A stretch of DNA of 64,000 nt, from contig JACRMI010000166.1 of assembly GCA_016215025.1 (NCBI GenBank), positions 36,003-100,002 of the forward strand. Reading direction: 5' to 3'. Both the position numbers and the translations under genes were made by a program. The first letter of the stretch is position 1. Each line of letters starts with the position of its first letter. The notes under the pieces were generated by a model. The model did no database searches and was not told the origin of the DNA. It saw only the letters and a program-made list of their open reading frames with translations. Shown here piece by piece: positions 41,645-51,461 of this stretch. The stretch comes from Chloroflexota bacterium. Its GTDB lineage: Bacteria > Chloroflexota > Anaerolineae > UBA4142.

Positions 41645-43027
41645 TCACATAAAGATTTTTCTTTCAATTCGATTGACTTGGTATCCCAGCCCAGTGCCAC
41701 GCAACGAATTTGTTTGCGCAACTCCGTTTTTCACGCGCACAATGCCCGGATGCACCGCCGCTTCTGGAATCGATGTGTCGGGATAGTACTGCCGCGAATT
41801 GGCTTCGACACCCATGAGCGGCTGCAAGCGTGCGCCGAGTCCAACCGAATGCAGCAACGCCAAACCTGGGTTGGTCAAATCTTGCACAGTGTACGGAATA
41901 CCAGCCGATTGCGCACGTGCCGCCGTGAGCAATGCCATCGAATGACACTTGCACGTCTTGAGCGCAACGCCCGACCAACCTAGCTCTAACGCCAAGTCCA
42001 ATTCTTTGAAACCCGTCAAGCTCTCATCCAAAATGACCGGTTTCATTTTTGCTATCGCGCGCATATCGAAACGATGCGCGGTGAGATCGCGCTCCGTCGG
42101 TTGCTCGACGTACAAGAGCGCAGCGTACGCGCGCGGCTCTTGTTCTCGCAAACGCTGCAAATACTCGACGATATAATCCGGCGATTCGCATTGCTCGTTC
42201 GTGTCGGCGGACATGTACAATTGCGTTTGACCTTGTCGCGATAAAATCTCATGCGCGATACGGTACACCTCGATGGTGCGATTCACATCCCACACCAAAT
42301 CCGTTCCGCGCAATTTCACTTTGAGACAGTAAACACCCTCGCGTTCGATCCATTGATCGAGCGAGTTGGGGCGACCATCCTGGGGTACGTTCGCGTTGAC
42401 CTCACTCGCGCGCAGCTTGTCGAGTCCGCCGACCAAATGGAAGATCGGCACAGTAGGCGAAAATTCAGGGCGCACGAAATCGCTCAAATATATGCCACGA
42501 AATTTTTCGCCCAGATACGCACTCAAATCGTGATTCACAAAATCGCGCGAGTAACCGGCGTAGGATGAGATGCTATTGACGTTGCCGAACGCATCGTGAA
42601 TGGCGGCATCGATGGGTGAGGCGCATACCAACGCACCAAGGAATGGCATTTCTTCAGGTAGTTTCATATCGGCGCAAATCTGCGTGTTGATTTTCCCTAG
42701 CTCCGGTTCGAGCGCCCAGAAAATATCGAGCGGGTGAGCGAATGATTTAAAATCGGCAAAGCGTTGACACACCGATTGCGTCACCCGGCGCATCGCTTGA
42801 TCGCGCGTTTCATGGGCGATGTGTGGCGTAGGGAATGCCCAAAAGTCGGAGAGAAAGATCGCGCCCCAGCCATCGGCGATTTGTCCACGTCGATTCTCAA
42901 CGCGTGCGCGCACATGGCAATAGGTGACTTGGTCCATCACGGACGCGCCGAACTTTAATGGCTCGCGCGCTTTTTCATCCGAATAGTACGGTTCGATCTC
43001 AAGAATCCGAATGTCAGAATCTCGCAT
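41645..43027 (-). CDS. Mandelate racemase/muconate lactonizing (enolase superfamily) enzyme
   Basis: 460 residues, longer than the roughly 360-400 of most family members. The C-terminal barrel has KVKLRG (Lys), SADTNEQ (first metal Asp), YVEQPTERD (Glu), ILDESLTGF (Asp/Glu) and LKTCKCHS (Lys region), so the metal ligands Asp-Glu-Asp and a catalytic Lys are present. The substrate could be a sugar acid (fuconate, rhamnonate or gluconate dehydratase-like) or a muconate-type compound. The N-terminal 130 residues are unusual in detail. It lies upstream of the UroD/MtaA-like gene, suggesting a shared pathway. Confidence 0.82.
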   Translation of the reverse strand: MRDSDIRILEIEPYYSDEKAREPLKFGASVMDQVTYCHVRARVENRRGQIADGWGAIFLSDFWAFPTPHIAHETRDQAMRRVTQSVCQRFADFKSFAHPLDIFWALEPELGKINTQICADMKLPEEMPFLGALVCASPIDAAIHDAFGNVNSISSYAGYSRDFVNHDLSAYLGEKFRGIYLSDFVRPEFSPTVPIFHLVGGLDKLRASEVNANVPQDGRPNSLDQWIEREGVYCLKVKLRGTDLVWDVNRTIEVYRIAHEILSRQGQTQLYMSADTNEQCESPDYIVEYLQRLREQEPRAYAALLYVEQPTERDLTAHRFDMRAIAKMKPVILDESLTGFKELDLALELGWSGVALKTCKCHSMALLTAARAQSAGIPYTVQDLTNPGLALLHSVGLGARLQPLMGVEANSRQYYPDTSIPEAAVHPGIVRVKNGVAQTNSLRGTGLGYQVNRIERKIFM

Positions 43028-43051
43028 ACGTCCTCGATCAAATAAAGATTT

Positions 43052-45847
43052 TCAATGAGACGCGACCCACAGCATTTGTGGGAATGAACTAACAGGCTTG
43101 TCGCTCTGAATCGCTTCCAGCAGTTGATGGGCAGTGACTCGATAGAGTGGATAATTTTCTGCGCGTTGCGCAACCTCCGTTGCTTTGGCACATGCTATCT
43201 GCGTATCCCCGCGCGCCAACGCAATATATCCTTCGATCAGCGCGCGCTCGAATTCGACCCAACGACTCAATCCTTCGATGAATGGAGCCGCCGCCAAAGT
43301 ACGCGCCGCTTCAGACGGCTCGCCTGCAACGGCAAGCGCGAATGCCAATGTGCTATACAAATCAAAGCGCATCATGCGTTTTGATTTGACGGTCGGCAGA
43401 TCACACGTCTTTCGCAGCGTTGCGATGGCGACGTCCGTTTCGCCTTGCACTAATTGCACCATTGCCAACTTGTTCAGGCGATAGCCCCACATCTGCTCGG
43501 TCCCTTTGTTGGCGGCGTCTTTTAAAAGTTGCTCGATCTCTCCTCGCGCCGCTTTGATTTTGCCGCACCATAACCAGCACGACGTCCGCAGACTTGCCGC
43601 GGCGGCAAGCCCACGCATATCGTTCACAATGCGCAAGGTCACATTTGCCTGAGCCAAATTCTCCAACGCTTGTTCGTCTTCGAGTCGAAGGTGATGGATA
43701 TCGGCAAGATGCGTCAACATATAGGCGGCCATGTGCATATCGCCGATGGCGAGCAAACCCCCTAATGCTTCGCTTCGATAACGAAATGAAGTATCCAAAT
43801 CGCCCAAATCGAAAAACAAGCCGCCGACATACGCGAGGCATAGATTGATCAAACGCGGTTGTCTCGAATCGCGCGCAGACGCAAGCGCTATTTCGGCATG
43901 ATGCATTGCCGCGTTGAGGTCACGGCGAATGCGCGCATGAGTGGCTAGGTCGTACTCCGCGCGAGCGCGAATTTCGCTAATCAGAGAACGATTCAAGCCA
44001 ACCATTTGCTCCGTCAAGGCAAGGGCTTGATTCGCGGCACGCCTATTCTCTTCCAACTTGCCCAACGAGACATAGCTGCCGCTCTCCAACAAATAAAGCT
44101 CCGCGTGCAGAATCAGATCGCTGGGCGCAAGTTCAGCACGCGCCGCACGAACCAGTTGCAAGGTCTCCTCAAATTGACTGCGGGAATTGGTGAATTTCCC
44201 CAATTGGCAAATAAGATGCGCGCGCACCGATGGATTGGTCGTCAACGCGAGCGCCTCGCGCAAATTCGCTTCGCCCTCCACCATGCGCAAGGTGCCTTTG
44301 AGCAACATGCCACGCAGCGCTAACAATCGGCGCAATACATCCGTTTGATCGGTATGCTGCCGTTTGATTTGAATGTGCGCTTCATCCAGAATAGTCACCG
44401 CCGACAATGCCAAACCACGTTCAACTATTCCACGTTCGTTCTCTTCGATCAGATCTAACGCTTGGTCTGCCAAACCCGCGCAATTGTAATGCATCGCCGC
44501 GGCAATTATATCTTTATCGGCCAGCCAATCCGCCGTGAGACGCTGCAAGCGGCGACGCAAACTGGGGTGCGCGTTCAACGTGAGATAGACATAGTCGCGC
44601 ACGAGCGGATGCAAACGCGCATGGACCGCATCGTCGATCAGATGGCGGCGTTGTAGTTCGACAATCGCTTCGCTCATATTTTCAATGCTGGCTTGCGCCT
44701 GGACCAGTTCAGTCCAATGCACATCGTAAAGATTGAGCGGTTGTTGAGCGACGGCGAGCAGTAACAACAAACGCCATGCGCCTGACGATAGCTGCTTTTG
44801 AATCGTGCGCAGCAAGTAGGCGGCAACCTGGGGCTGGGATTCCAAGCGCGCAATAAATGTTTCGGCATCGATGCGTTGGTCGAAAAGTTGTCCGAGCGCC
44901 AGTTGCAAAAGCATGGGGTTCGCGCCCGTTTTTTCGATCAACCGTTGCGCTTGTTTCTCGTCGAGCGCGAGTTGGAGATTGGAGTCGATAAACATCATGC
45001 CTTCGTCATACGTCAAACCCTGCACATCAATTTCGACAATATTGGCCAGCGGCAAACTTTCGCGTGTGGTCAACAGCATAAACGCTGGCGATGTGCAGCT
45101 CAGATGTTGAATTACTTGGAGCAACGCAGGATCGCGCTGAATCAATTCTGCATTGTCAAAGCAAAGCAATGCCGGTTGAGCACCCAGCGCCGAACCCATC
45201 AATGCGATTTGCTGGTCGAGTGAGATTTTCGTGCGTGTGTCGGTCGCGATGAGCGGCTTGACCTGCGTTTGTCCTTGCGCGATGAGAAACGCGGCAAGCT
45301 GGCGCACGACTGCATCGACAGAGGTCGTCACGTCTTCGGTCAGCGTCAACCAGAACACCGACATATTTTGGTCGCGTGCAATTTGCCGCGCAATGTCGCT
45401 GGCGAGCGTGGTCTTGCCAACGCCGGGCAAGCCGCACAACGCCACGCGCTGCGCTTGATCGAGGCGCGCGCGCACGCGTTCGAGCATACTGGTGCGCGGA
45501 ATCTCGTTCGGCGCAGCGGGTGGAATCGGCTCAAGTGCAATGGTCGAATCGAAGGGAGCCGCTTCCTTTTCGTCGGGTGACTTGTGCGCGTTGGTCGCCA
45601 GTTCGATGAGGCGCGCGGCGAGGACAGGTTCTCGATCGAGGTCGAGTGCCGGAATGAACAGCGCGGCGACGGCGGCGGGGTCGGGCACGCGCTTGTTCTT
45701 TTCAAAACGATTGATGTGCCCGGTACTGTATCCCACCGCAATGCTCAAAGCATGCTGAGTTAGGCGCGCACGGTGGCGCAAATAGCGCAGCAATGCGCCA
45801 AATGTGAGGAAAGATTGTGGATCAGTGAGCGATTTTTCCGTTGGCAT
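43052..45847 (-). CDS. XRE HTH / NB-ARC ATPase / TPR signal-transducing regulator
   Basis: About 931 residues. The N-terminal helix-turn-helix is at about 16-70 (LRYLRHRARLTQHALSIAVGYS). A P-loop GLPGVGKTT (139-147), Walker B LLCFD (227-231) and a sensor-like LLTTRESL follow, then a winged-helix region and a long C-terminal tetratricopeptide-rich part from about 380. This is the STAND architecture of signal-dependent transcription regulators. The ATG at 45847 is chosen; an upstream TTG (45865) lies just before it. The closest gene downstream is an enolase-superfamily enzyme. Its target is unknown, and the neighbouring SBBP surface-protein genes are a possibility. Confidence 0.85.
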   Translation of the reverse strand: MPTEKSLTDPQSFLTFGALLRYLRHRARLTQHALSIAVGYSTGHINRFEKNKRVPDPAAVAALFIPALDLDREPVLAARLIELATNAHKSPDEKEAAPFDSTIALEPIPPAAPNEIPRTSMLERVRARLDQAQRVALCGLPGVGKTTLASDIARQIARDQNMSVFWLTLTEDVTTSVDAVVRQLAAFLIAQGQTQVKPLIATDTRTKISLDQQIALMGSALGAQPALLCFDNAELIQRDPALLQVIQHLSCTSPAFMLLTTRESLPLANIVEIDVQGLTYDEGMMFIDSNLQLALDEKQAQRLIEKTGANPMLLQLALGQLFDQRIDAETFIARLESQPQVAAYLLRTIQKQLSSGAWRLLLLLAVAQQPLNLYDVHWTELVQAQASIENMSEAIVELQRRHLIDDAVHARLHPLVRDYVYLTLNAHPSLRRRLQRLTADWLADKDIIAAAMHYNCAGLADQALDLIEENERGIVERGLALSAVTILDEAHIQIKRQHTDQTDVLRRLLALRGMLLKGTLRMVEGEANLREALALTTNPSVRAHLICQLGKFTNSRSQFEETLQLVRAARAELAPSDLILHAELYLLESGSYVSLGKLEENRRAANQALALTEQMVGLNRSLISEIRARAEYDLATHARIRRDLNAAMHHAEIALASARDSRQPRLINLCLAYVGGLFFDLGDLDTSFRYRSEALGGLLAIGDMHMAAYMLTHLADIHHLRLEDEQALENLAQANVTLRIVNDMRGLAAAASLRTSCWLWCGKIKAARGEIEQLLKDAANKGTEQMWGYRLNKLAMVQLVQGETDVAIATLRKTCDLPTVKSKRMMRFDLYSTLAFALAVAGEPSEAARTLAAAPFIEGLSRWVEFERALIEGYIALARGDTQIACAKATEVAQRAENYPLYRVTAHQLLEAIQSDKPVSSFPQMLWVASH

Positions 45848-46018
45848 GAGGTCCCTATTTGGCAAAAAATGTCAACATTGGCAATCGCCGATTTGGTATT
45901 CTCTTGAGGAACGACGATACGAACATAATTTAGCTCATTCTAACCTAATGCCTTAGGATTGTCTATTTTCACCAATCCCCGTCAGACAATTTAGAACGAG
46001 TTAGGAACAGGAATTCTT

Positions 46019-46264
46019 ATGCGCAATGGCATCTGCCCCAAATGCAACTCGACTCAAGTCTATTGTGGACTCGCCACCGAAGGTGAAGGATTGACGGCGG
46101 GAAGTTATGCTTCCCAAGTCGAAGTTGCCACGGACGAGACGTGTGCCACCTTGTGGGTGGATACGTACATTTGCAGTTCGTGCGGCTATTTGGAAATGCA
46201 TGTCGCCAACCGCGCCGAGCTGTCCATTCTGATGCAGGCAGATGGTTGGCGCAAAGTTAGCTAA
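46019..46264 (+). CDS. Small zinc-ribbon protein
   Basis: 81 residues with two Cys pairs spaced as a zinc ribbon (CPKCNS at 6-9 and CSSCGY near 52-55). The middle is an acidic beta-rich stretch without recognisable catalytic residues. It is transcribed divergently from the XRE/NB-ARC regulator and just ahead of the SBBP-repeat genes. AGGAATTCTT precedes the ATG. Function unknown; similar zinc ribbons are found as free-standing proteins of undetermined role. Confidence 0.65.
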   Translation: MRNGICPKCNSTQVYCGLATEGEGLTAGSYASQVEVATDETCATLWVDTYICSSCGYLEMHVANRAELSILMQADGWRKVS

Positions 46265-46286
46265 ATTATTGAAAAGGAAATGGTTG

Positions 46287-48217
46287 ATGAAAAATTTTTC
46301 GACGCGCTCGGTTCGATTCGGTTTGTTGTTAGCAATGCTGTTTTGCGTTGCTCGGCTCGAGTTCGCAATTCGCCGCGGCAATGGTCACCAACAAAAATGT
46401 GACGCGACAATTCACGGCAAGTGGACACATCATAGGATCTCAACCCAATGGCGTGTACATCGCTTCCACAACGCATGCGCTGCATATTGAGTTTGTGAAC
46501 GCCAACCCAGTTCAACCGCAATCGACTATGCCACCATCGACCAGCGGTCAAGCAACAGCACTCGATCAAGTCACTTGGCAGAACTTGTGGAAAGGAGTCA
46601 CGCTAAGCTATCGCGCATCAGCCGATGGCATCGTCGAAAGCGTGTACACGATAGATGCGGGTGCAGCGGTGGAGCAAATTCGTTTGCGTTATAACGCGCC
46701 TGTCGCGCAAAACGCCGATGGCTCGCTGAAGCTTACATACCCGACTGGGCAAATGATCGAGTCTGCGCCTATCGCCTGGCAAGTAATCGATGGCGTGCGT
46801 GTCCCGGTGTCGGTTGCGTTTCAAATCCGCAAGGTATCAACGCAAACTTCTGAAATCGGTTTCGTCTTTGGCAAATACGATCATGCTTATCCAGTGACGA
46901 TTGATCCCACGCTCACTTGGAATAGTTTTTTTGGTGCAGGTGGTAGTCACGAGGCTAAAGCAATTGCATTCGATCCAAATGGCAACGTGTTCGTAGTTGG
47001 CTCAAGTAGTGGCACTTGGGGATCACCCGTACGTTCATTTTCGCCGACAGGTTCGGATGCGTACGTCGCCAAATTGGACGCGACTGGCGCGTTGATTTGG
47101 AATTCGTTCCTGGGAACGGCCGGAAGCGATTTTGGTAAATCCGTCGGCGTAGACTTGGATGGCAATGTGTTTGTGATTGGAAAAAGCTTGAACACTTGGG
47201 GTACGCCTAACCGCCCCTTTTCAAGCGGGTCTGATGTGTTCGTCGCCAAGCTAAACTCGAATGGCGTGTTGCAATGGAACACCTTTCTGGGTGGAGTAAG
47301 CGACGAGGATGGTGACAGCATCGTGTTGGATTTGAACGGAAATATTCATCTTGTGGGTGTGAGTGCTGCATCCTGGGGAACTCCGGTGCGTCCTTTTTCG
47401 AGCGGGTACGATGCGTTCGTCGCACAATTGAATTCAAGCGGGACGCTGCAATGGACCTGCGGCGATTGGCGGCGGCATCAGCATCGCATCGTCGGCTCAA
47501 GCGTACATCAGCGATAGCCAGATCGTGTCGAATACTAGCACACTTTTTGGCGGTGGTCTTAAAAATGATGGGTGGGTGACTATCTCTGGCAGTACGTTTA
47601 GTGGCAACCGGAGCAAAGGGGTAGGTGGTGGCTTGTCCAATGCAGGTACGACTCTTCTGAGTAACGATACGATCAGTGGCAATTATGCCGACGAATCCGA
47701 CGCTGGCTTGTACAACTCGTCAACTTCTGTAGCTTCGCTGAACAATTTAACCATCGTCAATAATCGCGCCGATTACGACGTCAATGGGGTAGGTCAGGGC
47801 GGTGGAATTTTCATCGAAGCTGGGACGGTAAATATCTACAACACGATCATCGCGCAGAATACAGATTCAGTTCTAGTTCAGCATCCTGATTGCGATGGTT
47901 CAGTTGCGACGAGCACATACAACCTAATTCAGAATACCTCAGGATGTACATTGCAAGGATCGCCGATTGGAAACGTGACTGGGCAATCACCTCAGATTGG
48001 TCCGCTGACAAACAATGGCGGATCGACGCGAACTCATGCCTTGCTGCCGAACAGTCCAGCCCTCAATGCGGGGCGGTTGTATGCGAATGGGGCATTCAAC
48101 AATTGCGAAGCGACGGATCAACGCAATCTGCCGCGCGCGCCCGGCGGACGCTGCGACATTGGCGCGTATGAAAGCGGCGCGGCGATTCAATTATTTTTGC
48201 CAATCGTGGTTCGGTGA
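46287..48217 (+). pseudogene. Broken SBBP-repeat / beta-helix chimera
   Basis: Three frames are needed to read this locus. A signal peptide begins at 46287 (MKNFSTRSVRFGLL). One base too many in the T run at about 46340-46343 shifts it out of register; removing it restores LLAMLFALLGSSSQFAAAM, matching the intact paralogue at 48292. From there the frame continues as an SBBP-repeat protein (46348-47517) with three full repeats and a fourth cut off at TLQW (about 47455). The remainder, from about 47456 and in another frame, is a beta-helix/choice-of-anchor-Q C terminus (GGGISIASSAQAYISDS onward, ending FLPIVVR). It is best seen as a fusion of two surface genes, non-functional as sequenced. An assembly error or phase variation cannot be ruled out. 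Confidence 0.75.
47525..48217 (+). CDS. Beta-helix/choice-of-anchor-Q C-terminal fragment
   Basis: This 230-residue frame could be translated from a GTG, but it is more likely the out-of-frame tail of the chimera at 46287. The repeats GGGLKNDGWVTISGSTFSGN and GGGLSNAGTTLLSNDTISGN are parallel beta-helix coils. The PQIGPLTNNGGSTRTHALLPN segment and the final CDIGAYES are typical of choice-of-anchor-Q proteins, which are secreted. The protein ends in FLPIVVR, which recurs on two following secreted proteins. Confidence 0.6.
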   Translation: MSNTSTLFGGGLKNDGWVTISGSTFSGNRSKGVGGGLSNAGTTLLSNDTISGNYADESDAGLYNSSTSVASLNNLTIVNNRADYDVNGVGQGGGIFIEAGTVNIYNTIIAQNTDSVLVQHPDCDGSVATSTYNLIQNTSGCTLQGSPIGNVTGQSPQIGPLTNNGGSTRTHALLPNSPALNAGRLYANGAFNNCEATDQRNLPRAPGGRCDIGAYESGAAIQLFLPIVVR

Positions 48218-48291
48218 GTGAATAGTGTGTTAGCGGATACCCTTGGCGACATTAGAAAGTTCTCAAGTTTGCAAACAAAAAAGGAAACCTC

Positions 48292-51200
48292 ATGAAGACT
48301 TGTTCCATGCGATTTATACGCTTTGGTTTATTGATGACTATGCTGTTGGCATTGCTTGCTTTGCACGGTACATCGGCAGAAGCGATGACCACAAACGAAA
48401 ATCTGATGCAGCAATTCACGTCCGGTGGATACATCCTAGGTTTTAAATCCGATGGCGTGTACCTTGCTTCGACGACGCACGCGCTGCATGTTGAGTTTGT
48501 GAACGCCAACCCAGTTCAGCCGCAATCGACTGTTCCGCCAACGACCAGCGGTCAAGCGGCGACGCTCGATCAAGTCACGTGGCGCAATTTGTGGAATGGC
48601 ATCACGCTGACCTATCGCGCATCAGCCGATGGCATCGTCGAAAGTGTGTACTCGATTGACGCGGGCGCTTCGGTCGAGCAAATCCGCTTGCGCTATAACG
48701 CGCCCGTCGAGCAAAACGTCGATGGCACACTAACACTCAAGTATGCAACGGGGCAGATGCGCGAGTCTGCCCCCATCGCCTGGCAAGTAATCGATGGCGA
48801 GCGTGTGCCGGTGGCGGTTGCGGTTCAAATTCGCACTACGTCAGCGCGTGATTCCGAAATTGGTTTTGCGCTCGGCGAATATGATCCTGCCTATCCTGTG
48901 ACGATTGACCCCACACTCACGTGGAACGCTTTCTTTGGCGCAGGGGGAGAAGACACCGCCAATGGAATCACAGTAGACGGAAATGGGAATGTCTATGTGA
49001 TTGGAAACAGCGATGCCACGTGGGGCTCACCCGATTACGCGTTCAAGGAATCTCTTTCGGATGCGTATGTCGCCAAGTTCAACTCAAGCGGTGCGTTGCA
49101 ATGGAATACGTTTCTAGGCGGCTCGGGTATGGATTCGGGTGATGACATCCTGGTTGATGCAAATGGAAGTATCTATCTCACAGGCACAAGCGGGACAACT
49201 TGGGGTATCCCGATCCGAATTTTCTCTGGGGGTGTAGATACATTTGTTGCCAAGTTGACCAAGGACGGGGTGTTGCTATGGAACGCTTTTCTGGGCGGAC
49301 CATCTGCGGATTATGGTCACGCCATCGCCATGGACATTTGGGGAAATCTCTATGTCACGGGAACGAGTTACACTACGTGGGGAACGCCCATTCGCGCGTC
49401 TACGGCGATGCGAGATGCATTTACCGCCAAGTTGAATGCAATTGGGGTGCTGCAATGGAACACCTTTCTGGGTGGAACCGATTACGATGACGGCAACAAC
49501 ATCGCAGTCGATCCAAATGGGAACGTTTACGTCGCCGGCGATAGTCAAGCGTCGTGGGGATCGCCGCTGCGTCTCCTCGCCGGCACAGACCCGTTTGTCG
49601 CCAAGTTGAATTCAAGCGGAGCATTGCAGTGGAATACTTTCCTCGGCAGTTCAGGGAACGATTATGGCTTTGGAATTGGGGAAGACCCGAGCGGAAATGT
49701 CTACGTCGCAGGTAGGGGCAATGCGACGTGGGGTTCGCCCATTCAACCGTTCACGGGAAACTGGGATGTCTTTGTCGCCAAGTTGAATTCAAATGGCACA
49801 ATCGTATGGAATACATTCCTGGGTGGAATCAGTATCGACGGAGGAGGCAATCTGGTGGTCGATTCAACTGGAACTGTATACGTCATTGGGATTTCCGCGT
49901 CACCCTGGGGTTCACCCGTGCGCGCTTTTTCTAACTCTATCGATAGTTTTGCTGCCAAGTTGAATACAAATGGCGGGTTGCAATGGAACACTTTTCTTGG
50001 CGGAGCCGACGGTTTTGATGACGGTATTGACATCGCAACGGATACCAGTGGGAACGTATATGCCGCCGGACTCAGCACTGCAACCTGGGGTTCGCCCTTG
50101 CATACTTATTCCGGAGGACAGGATGGTTCCGCCGCTAAACTCAATTCCAGCGGCGTGTTGCAGTGGAATACGTTTCTCGGCCAGTCCGGAAGCGATTCTG
50201 CACTCGCGCTGGCGTTGGACGGCAGCAGCAATCTCTACGTCGCCGGTCGCTCGATGAGCAGTTGGGGATCACCGATCCGTTCGTACACGGCGGGACAAGA
50301 TGCCATTGTCGCCAAATTCAATTCGAATGGAGTGATGCAATGGAATACATTTCTCGGTGGTTCGGGCAGTGATTCCGGCAACGCCATCGCCGTCGATGCG
50401 AATGGGCATGTCTTCGTGGCAGGTAATAGTACTGGGACATGGGGGACACCGGTTCGTGCATACTCCGGAAATTATGATGCCTTCGTCGCTCGCTTGGATA
50501 CCGCGACCGGTGCACTGCAATGGAATACGTTCCTCGGTGACGCAGGCATTGACCATAGCAATGGCATTGCGCTCGATAATAGTAGCAATGCGTACGTCGT
50601 TGGCGAAAGTTCTAGCTCATGGGGTTCGCCCTGGGAACCCTACACTGCGGGCTGGGATGCCTATGTCGCCAAAGTAAACTCAGCGGGCACGCTCATCTGG
50701 AATAGTTTCCTCGGCGGCGCTTCAGCCGATTCAGGTAGCGGCATCGTCGTACGCTTGACAATTGTTTATGTGACGGGGAGCAGCTCTGCCACCTGGGGTT
50801 CGCCCATCCGCGCTTACTCCACGGGAAACGATGCGTTTGTCGCGCAGTTGAATGCGATTAACGGTACGCTCATGTGGAATTCTTTTCTGGGCGGAGCTGG
50901 AACAGATGCCGGCAGAGCGCTTGCGCTCGACAAGATCGGAGATGTTTACGTTACCGGAATCAGCAATGCAAGCTGGGGGTCTTCGCCCATCCGCGCGTAC
51001 TCTGCTGACACGGATAGTTTTGTTGCCAAATTGAATAGTGTAGGAACATTCCAGTGGAATACATTCCTGGGCGGCATTGGCACGGACGATGGACGCGATA
51101 TTGCCATCGATGCGAACAATTTCGTATACGTGATTGGAACCAGCGGTGCATCTTGGGGCACACCTGAACGAGCGTATTATTTTGGGACCGATGTGTCCGT

Positions 51201-51423
51201 GGTGCGCTTGAACTCCAACGGCATTTTGGAACGGAATTGGTTCGTCGGCGGATGGCTGGACGACGATGGCAATGCCATTGCCGTCGATACTCAATCGATT
51301 TACATCGTGGGTGCGAGCAACTCGCCCTGGGGCAACGGATCACCCTACTTTGCTTCGTGGGATGGTTTTATCGCAAAATTGCAAATACCGTTTACGCTCT
51401 ATCTGCCGCTCGTGTTGAAATAG
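48292..51423 (+). CDS. SBBP-repeat secreted protein
   Basis: 1043 residues. A signal peptide (about 1-31) is followed by a conserved head domain (DGVYLASTTHALHVEFVN, WRNLWNGITLTYRASADGIV), then about 14 copies of an approximately 58-residue SBBP repeat of the type LQWNTFLGGSGSDSGNAIAV...GTWGTPVRAYSGNYDAFVAKL, forming one or more beta-propellers. The head and repeats are about 85 percent identical at base level to the broken copy just upstream, indicating tandem duplication. The C terminus is YLPLVLK. Secreted, probably surface-associated. AGGAAACCTC precedes the ATG. Confidence 0.88.
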   Translation: MKTCSMRFIRFGLLMTMLLALLALHGTSAEAMTTNENLMQQFTSGGYILGFKSDGVYLASTTHALHVEFVNANPVQPQSTVPPTTSGQAATLDQVTWRNLWNGITLTYRASADGIVESVYSIDAGASVEQIRLRYNAPVEQNVDGTLTLKYATGQMRESAPIAWQVIDGERVPVAVAVQIRTTSARDSEIGFALGEYDPAYPVTIDPTLTWNAFFGAGGEDTANGITVDGNGNVYVIGNSDATWGSPDYAFKESLSDAYVAKFNSSGALQWNTFLGGSGMDSGDDILVDANGSIYLTGTSGTTWGIPIRIFSGGVDTFVAKLTKDGVLLWNAFLGGPSADYGHAIAMDIWGNLYVTGTSYTTWGTPIRASTAMRDAFTAKLNAIGVLQWNTFLGGTDYDDGNNIAVDPNGNVYVAGDSQASWGSPLRLLAGTDPFVAKLNSSGALQWNTFLGSSGNDYGFGIGEDPSGNVYVAGRGNATWGSPIQPFTGNWDVFVAKLNSNGTIVWNTFLGGISIDGGGNLVVDSTGTVYVIGISASPWGSPVRAFSNSIDSFAAKLNTNGGLQWNTFLGGADGFDDGIDIATDTSGNVYAAGLSTATWGSPLHTYSGGQDGSAAKLNSSGVLQWNTFLGQSGSDSALALALDGSSNLYVAGRSMSSWGSPIRSYTAGQDAIVAKFNSNGVMQWNTFLGGSGSDSGNAIAVDANGHVFVAGNSTGTWGTPVRAYSGNYDAFVARLDTATGALQWNTFLGDAGIDHSNGIALDNSSNAYVVGESSSSWGSPWEPYTAGWDAYVAKVNSAGTLIWNSFLGGASADSGSGIVVRLTIVYVTGSSSATWGSPIRAYSTGNDAFVAQLNAINGTLMWNSFLGGAGTDAGRALALDKIGDVYVTGISNASWGSSPIRAYSADTDSFVAKLNSVGTFQWNTFLGGIGTDDGRDIAIDANNFVYVIGTSGASWGTPERAYYFGTDVSVVRLNSNGILERNWFVGGWLDDDGNAIAVDTQSIYIVGASNSPWGNGSPYFASWDGFIAKLQIPFTLYLPLVLK

Positions 51424-51461
51424 CAGATGCCAGAGTTCAAAAGCTCTAGTGGAAGAATCTA

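Noticed and set aside
45866..46018. Promoter boxes in the divergent spacer between the NB-ARC regulator and the zinc-ribbon gene
   Set aside because: A TTGACA occurs on the minus strand, but no -10 box is at a usable distance before the start codon.
48900..51380. Regular repeats of about 174 bp resembling an array
   Set aside because: They are SBBP protein repeats inside a coding frame with divergent bases, not CRISPR repeats with unique spacers.
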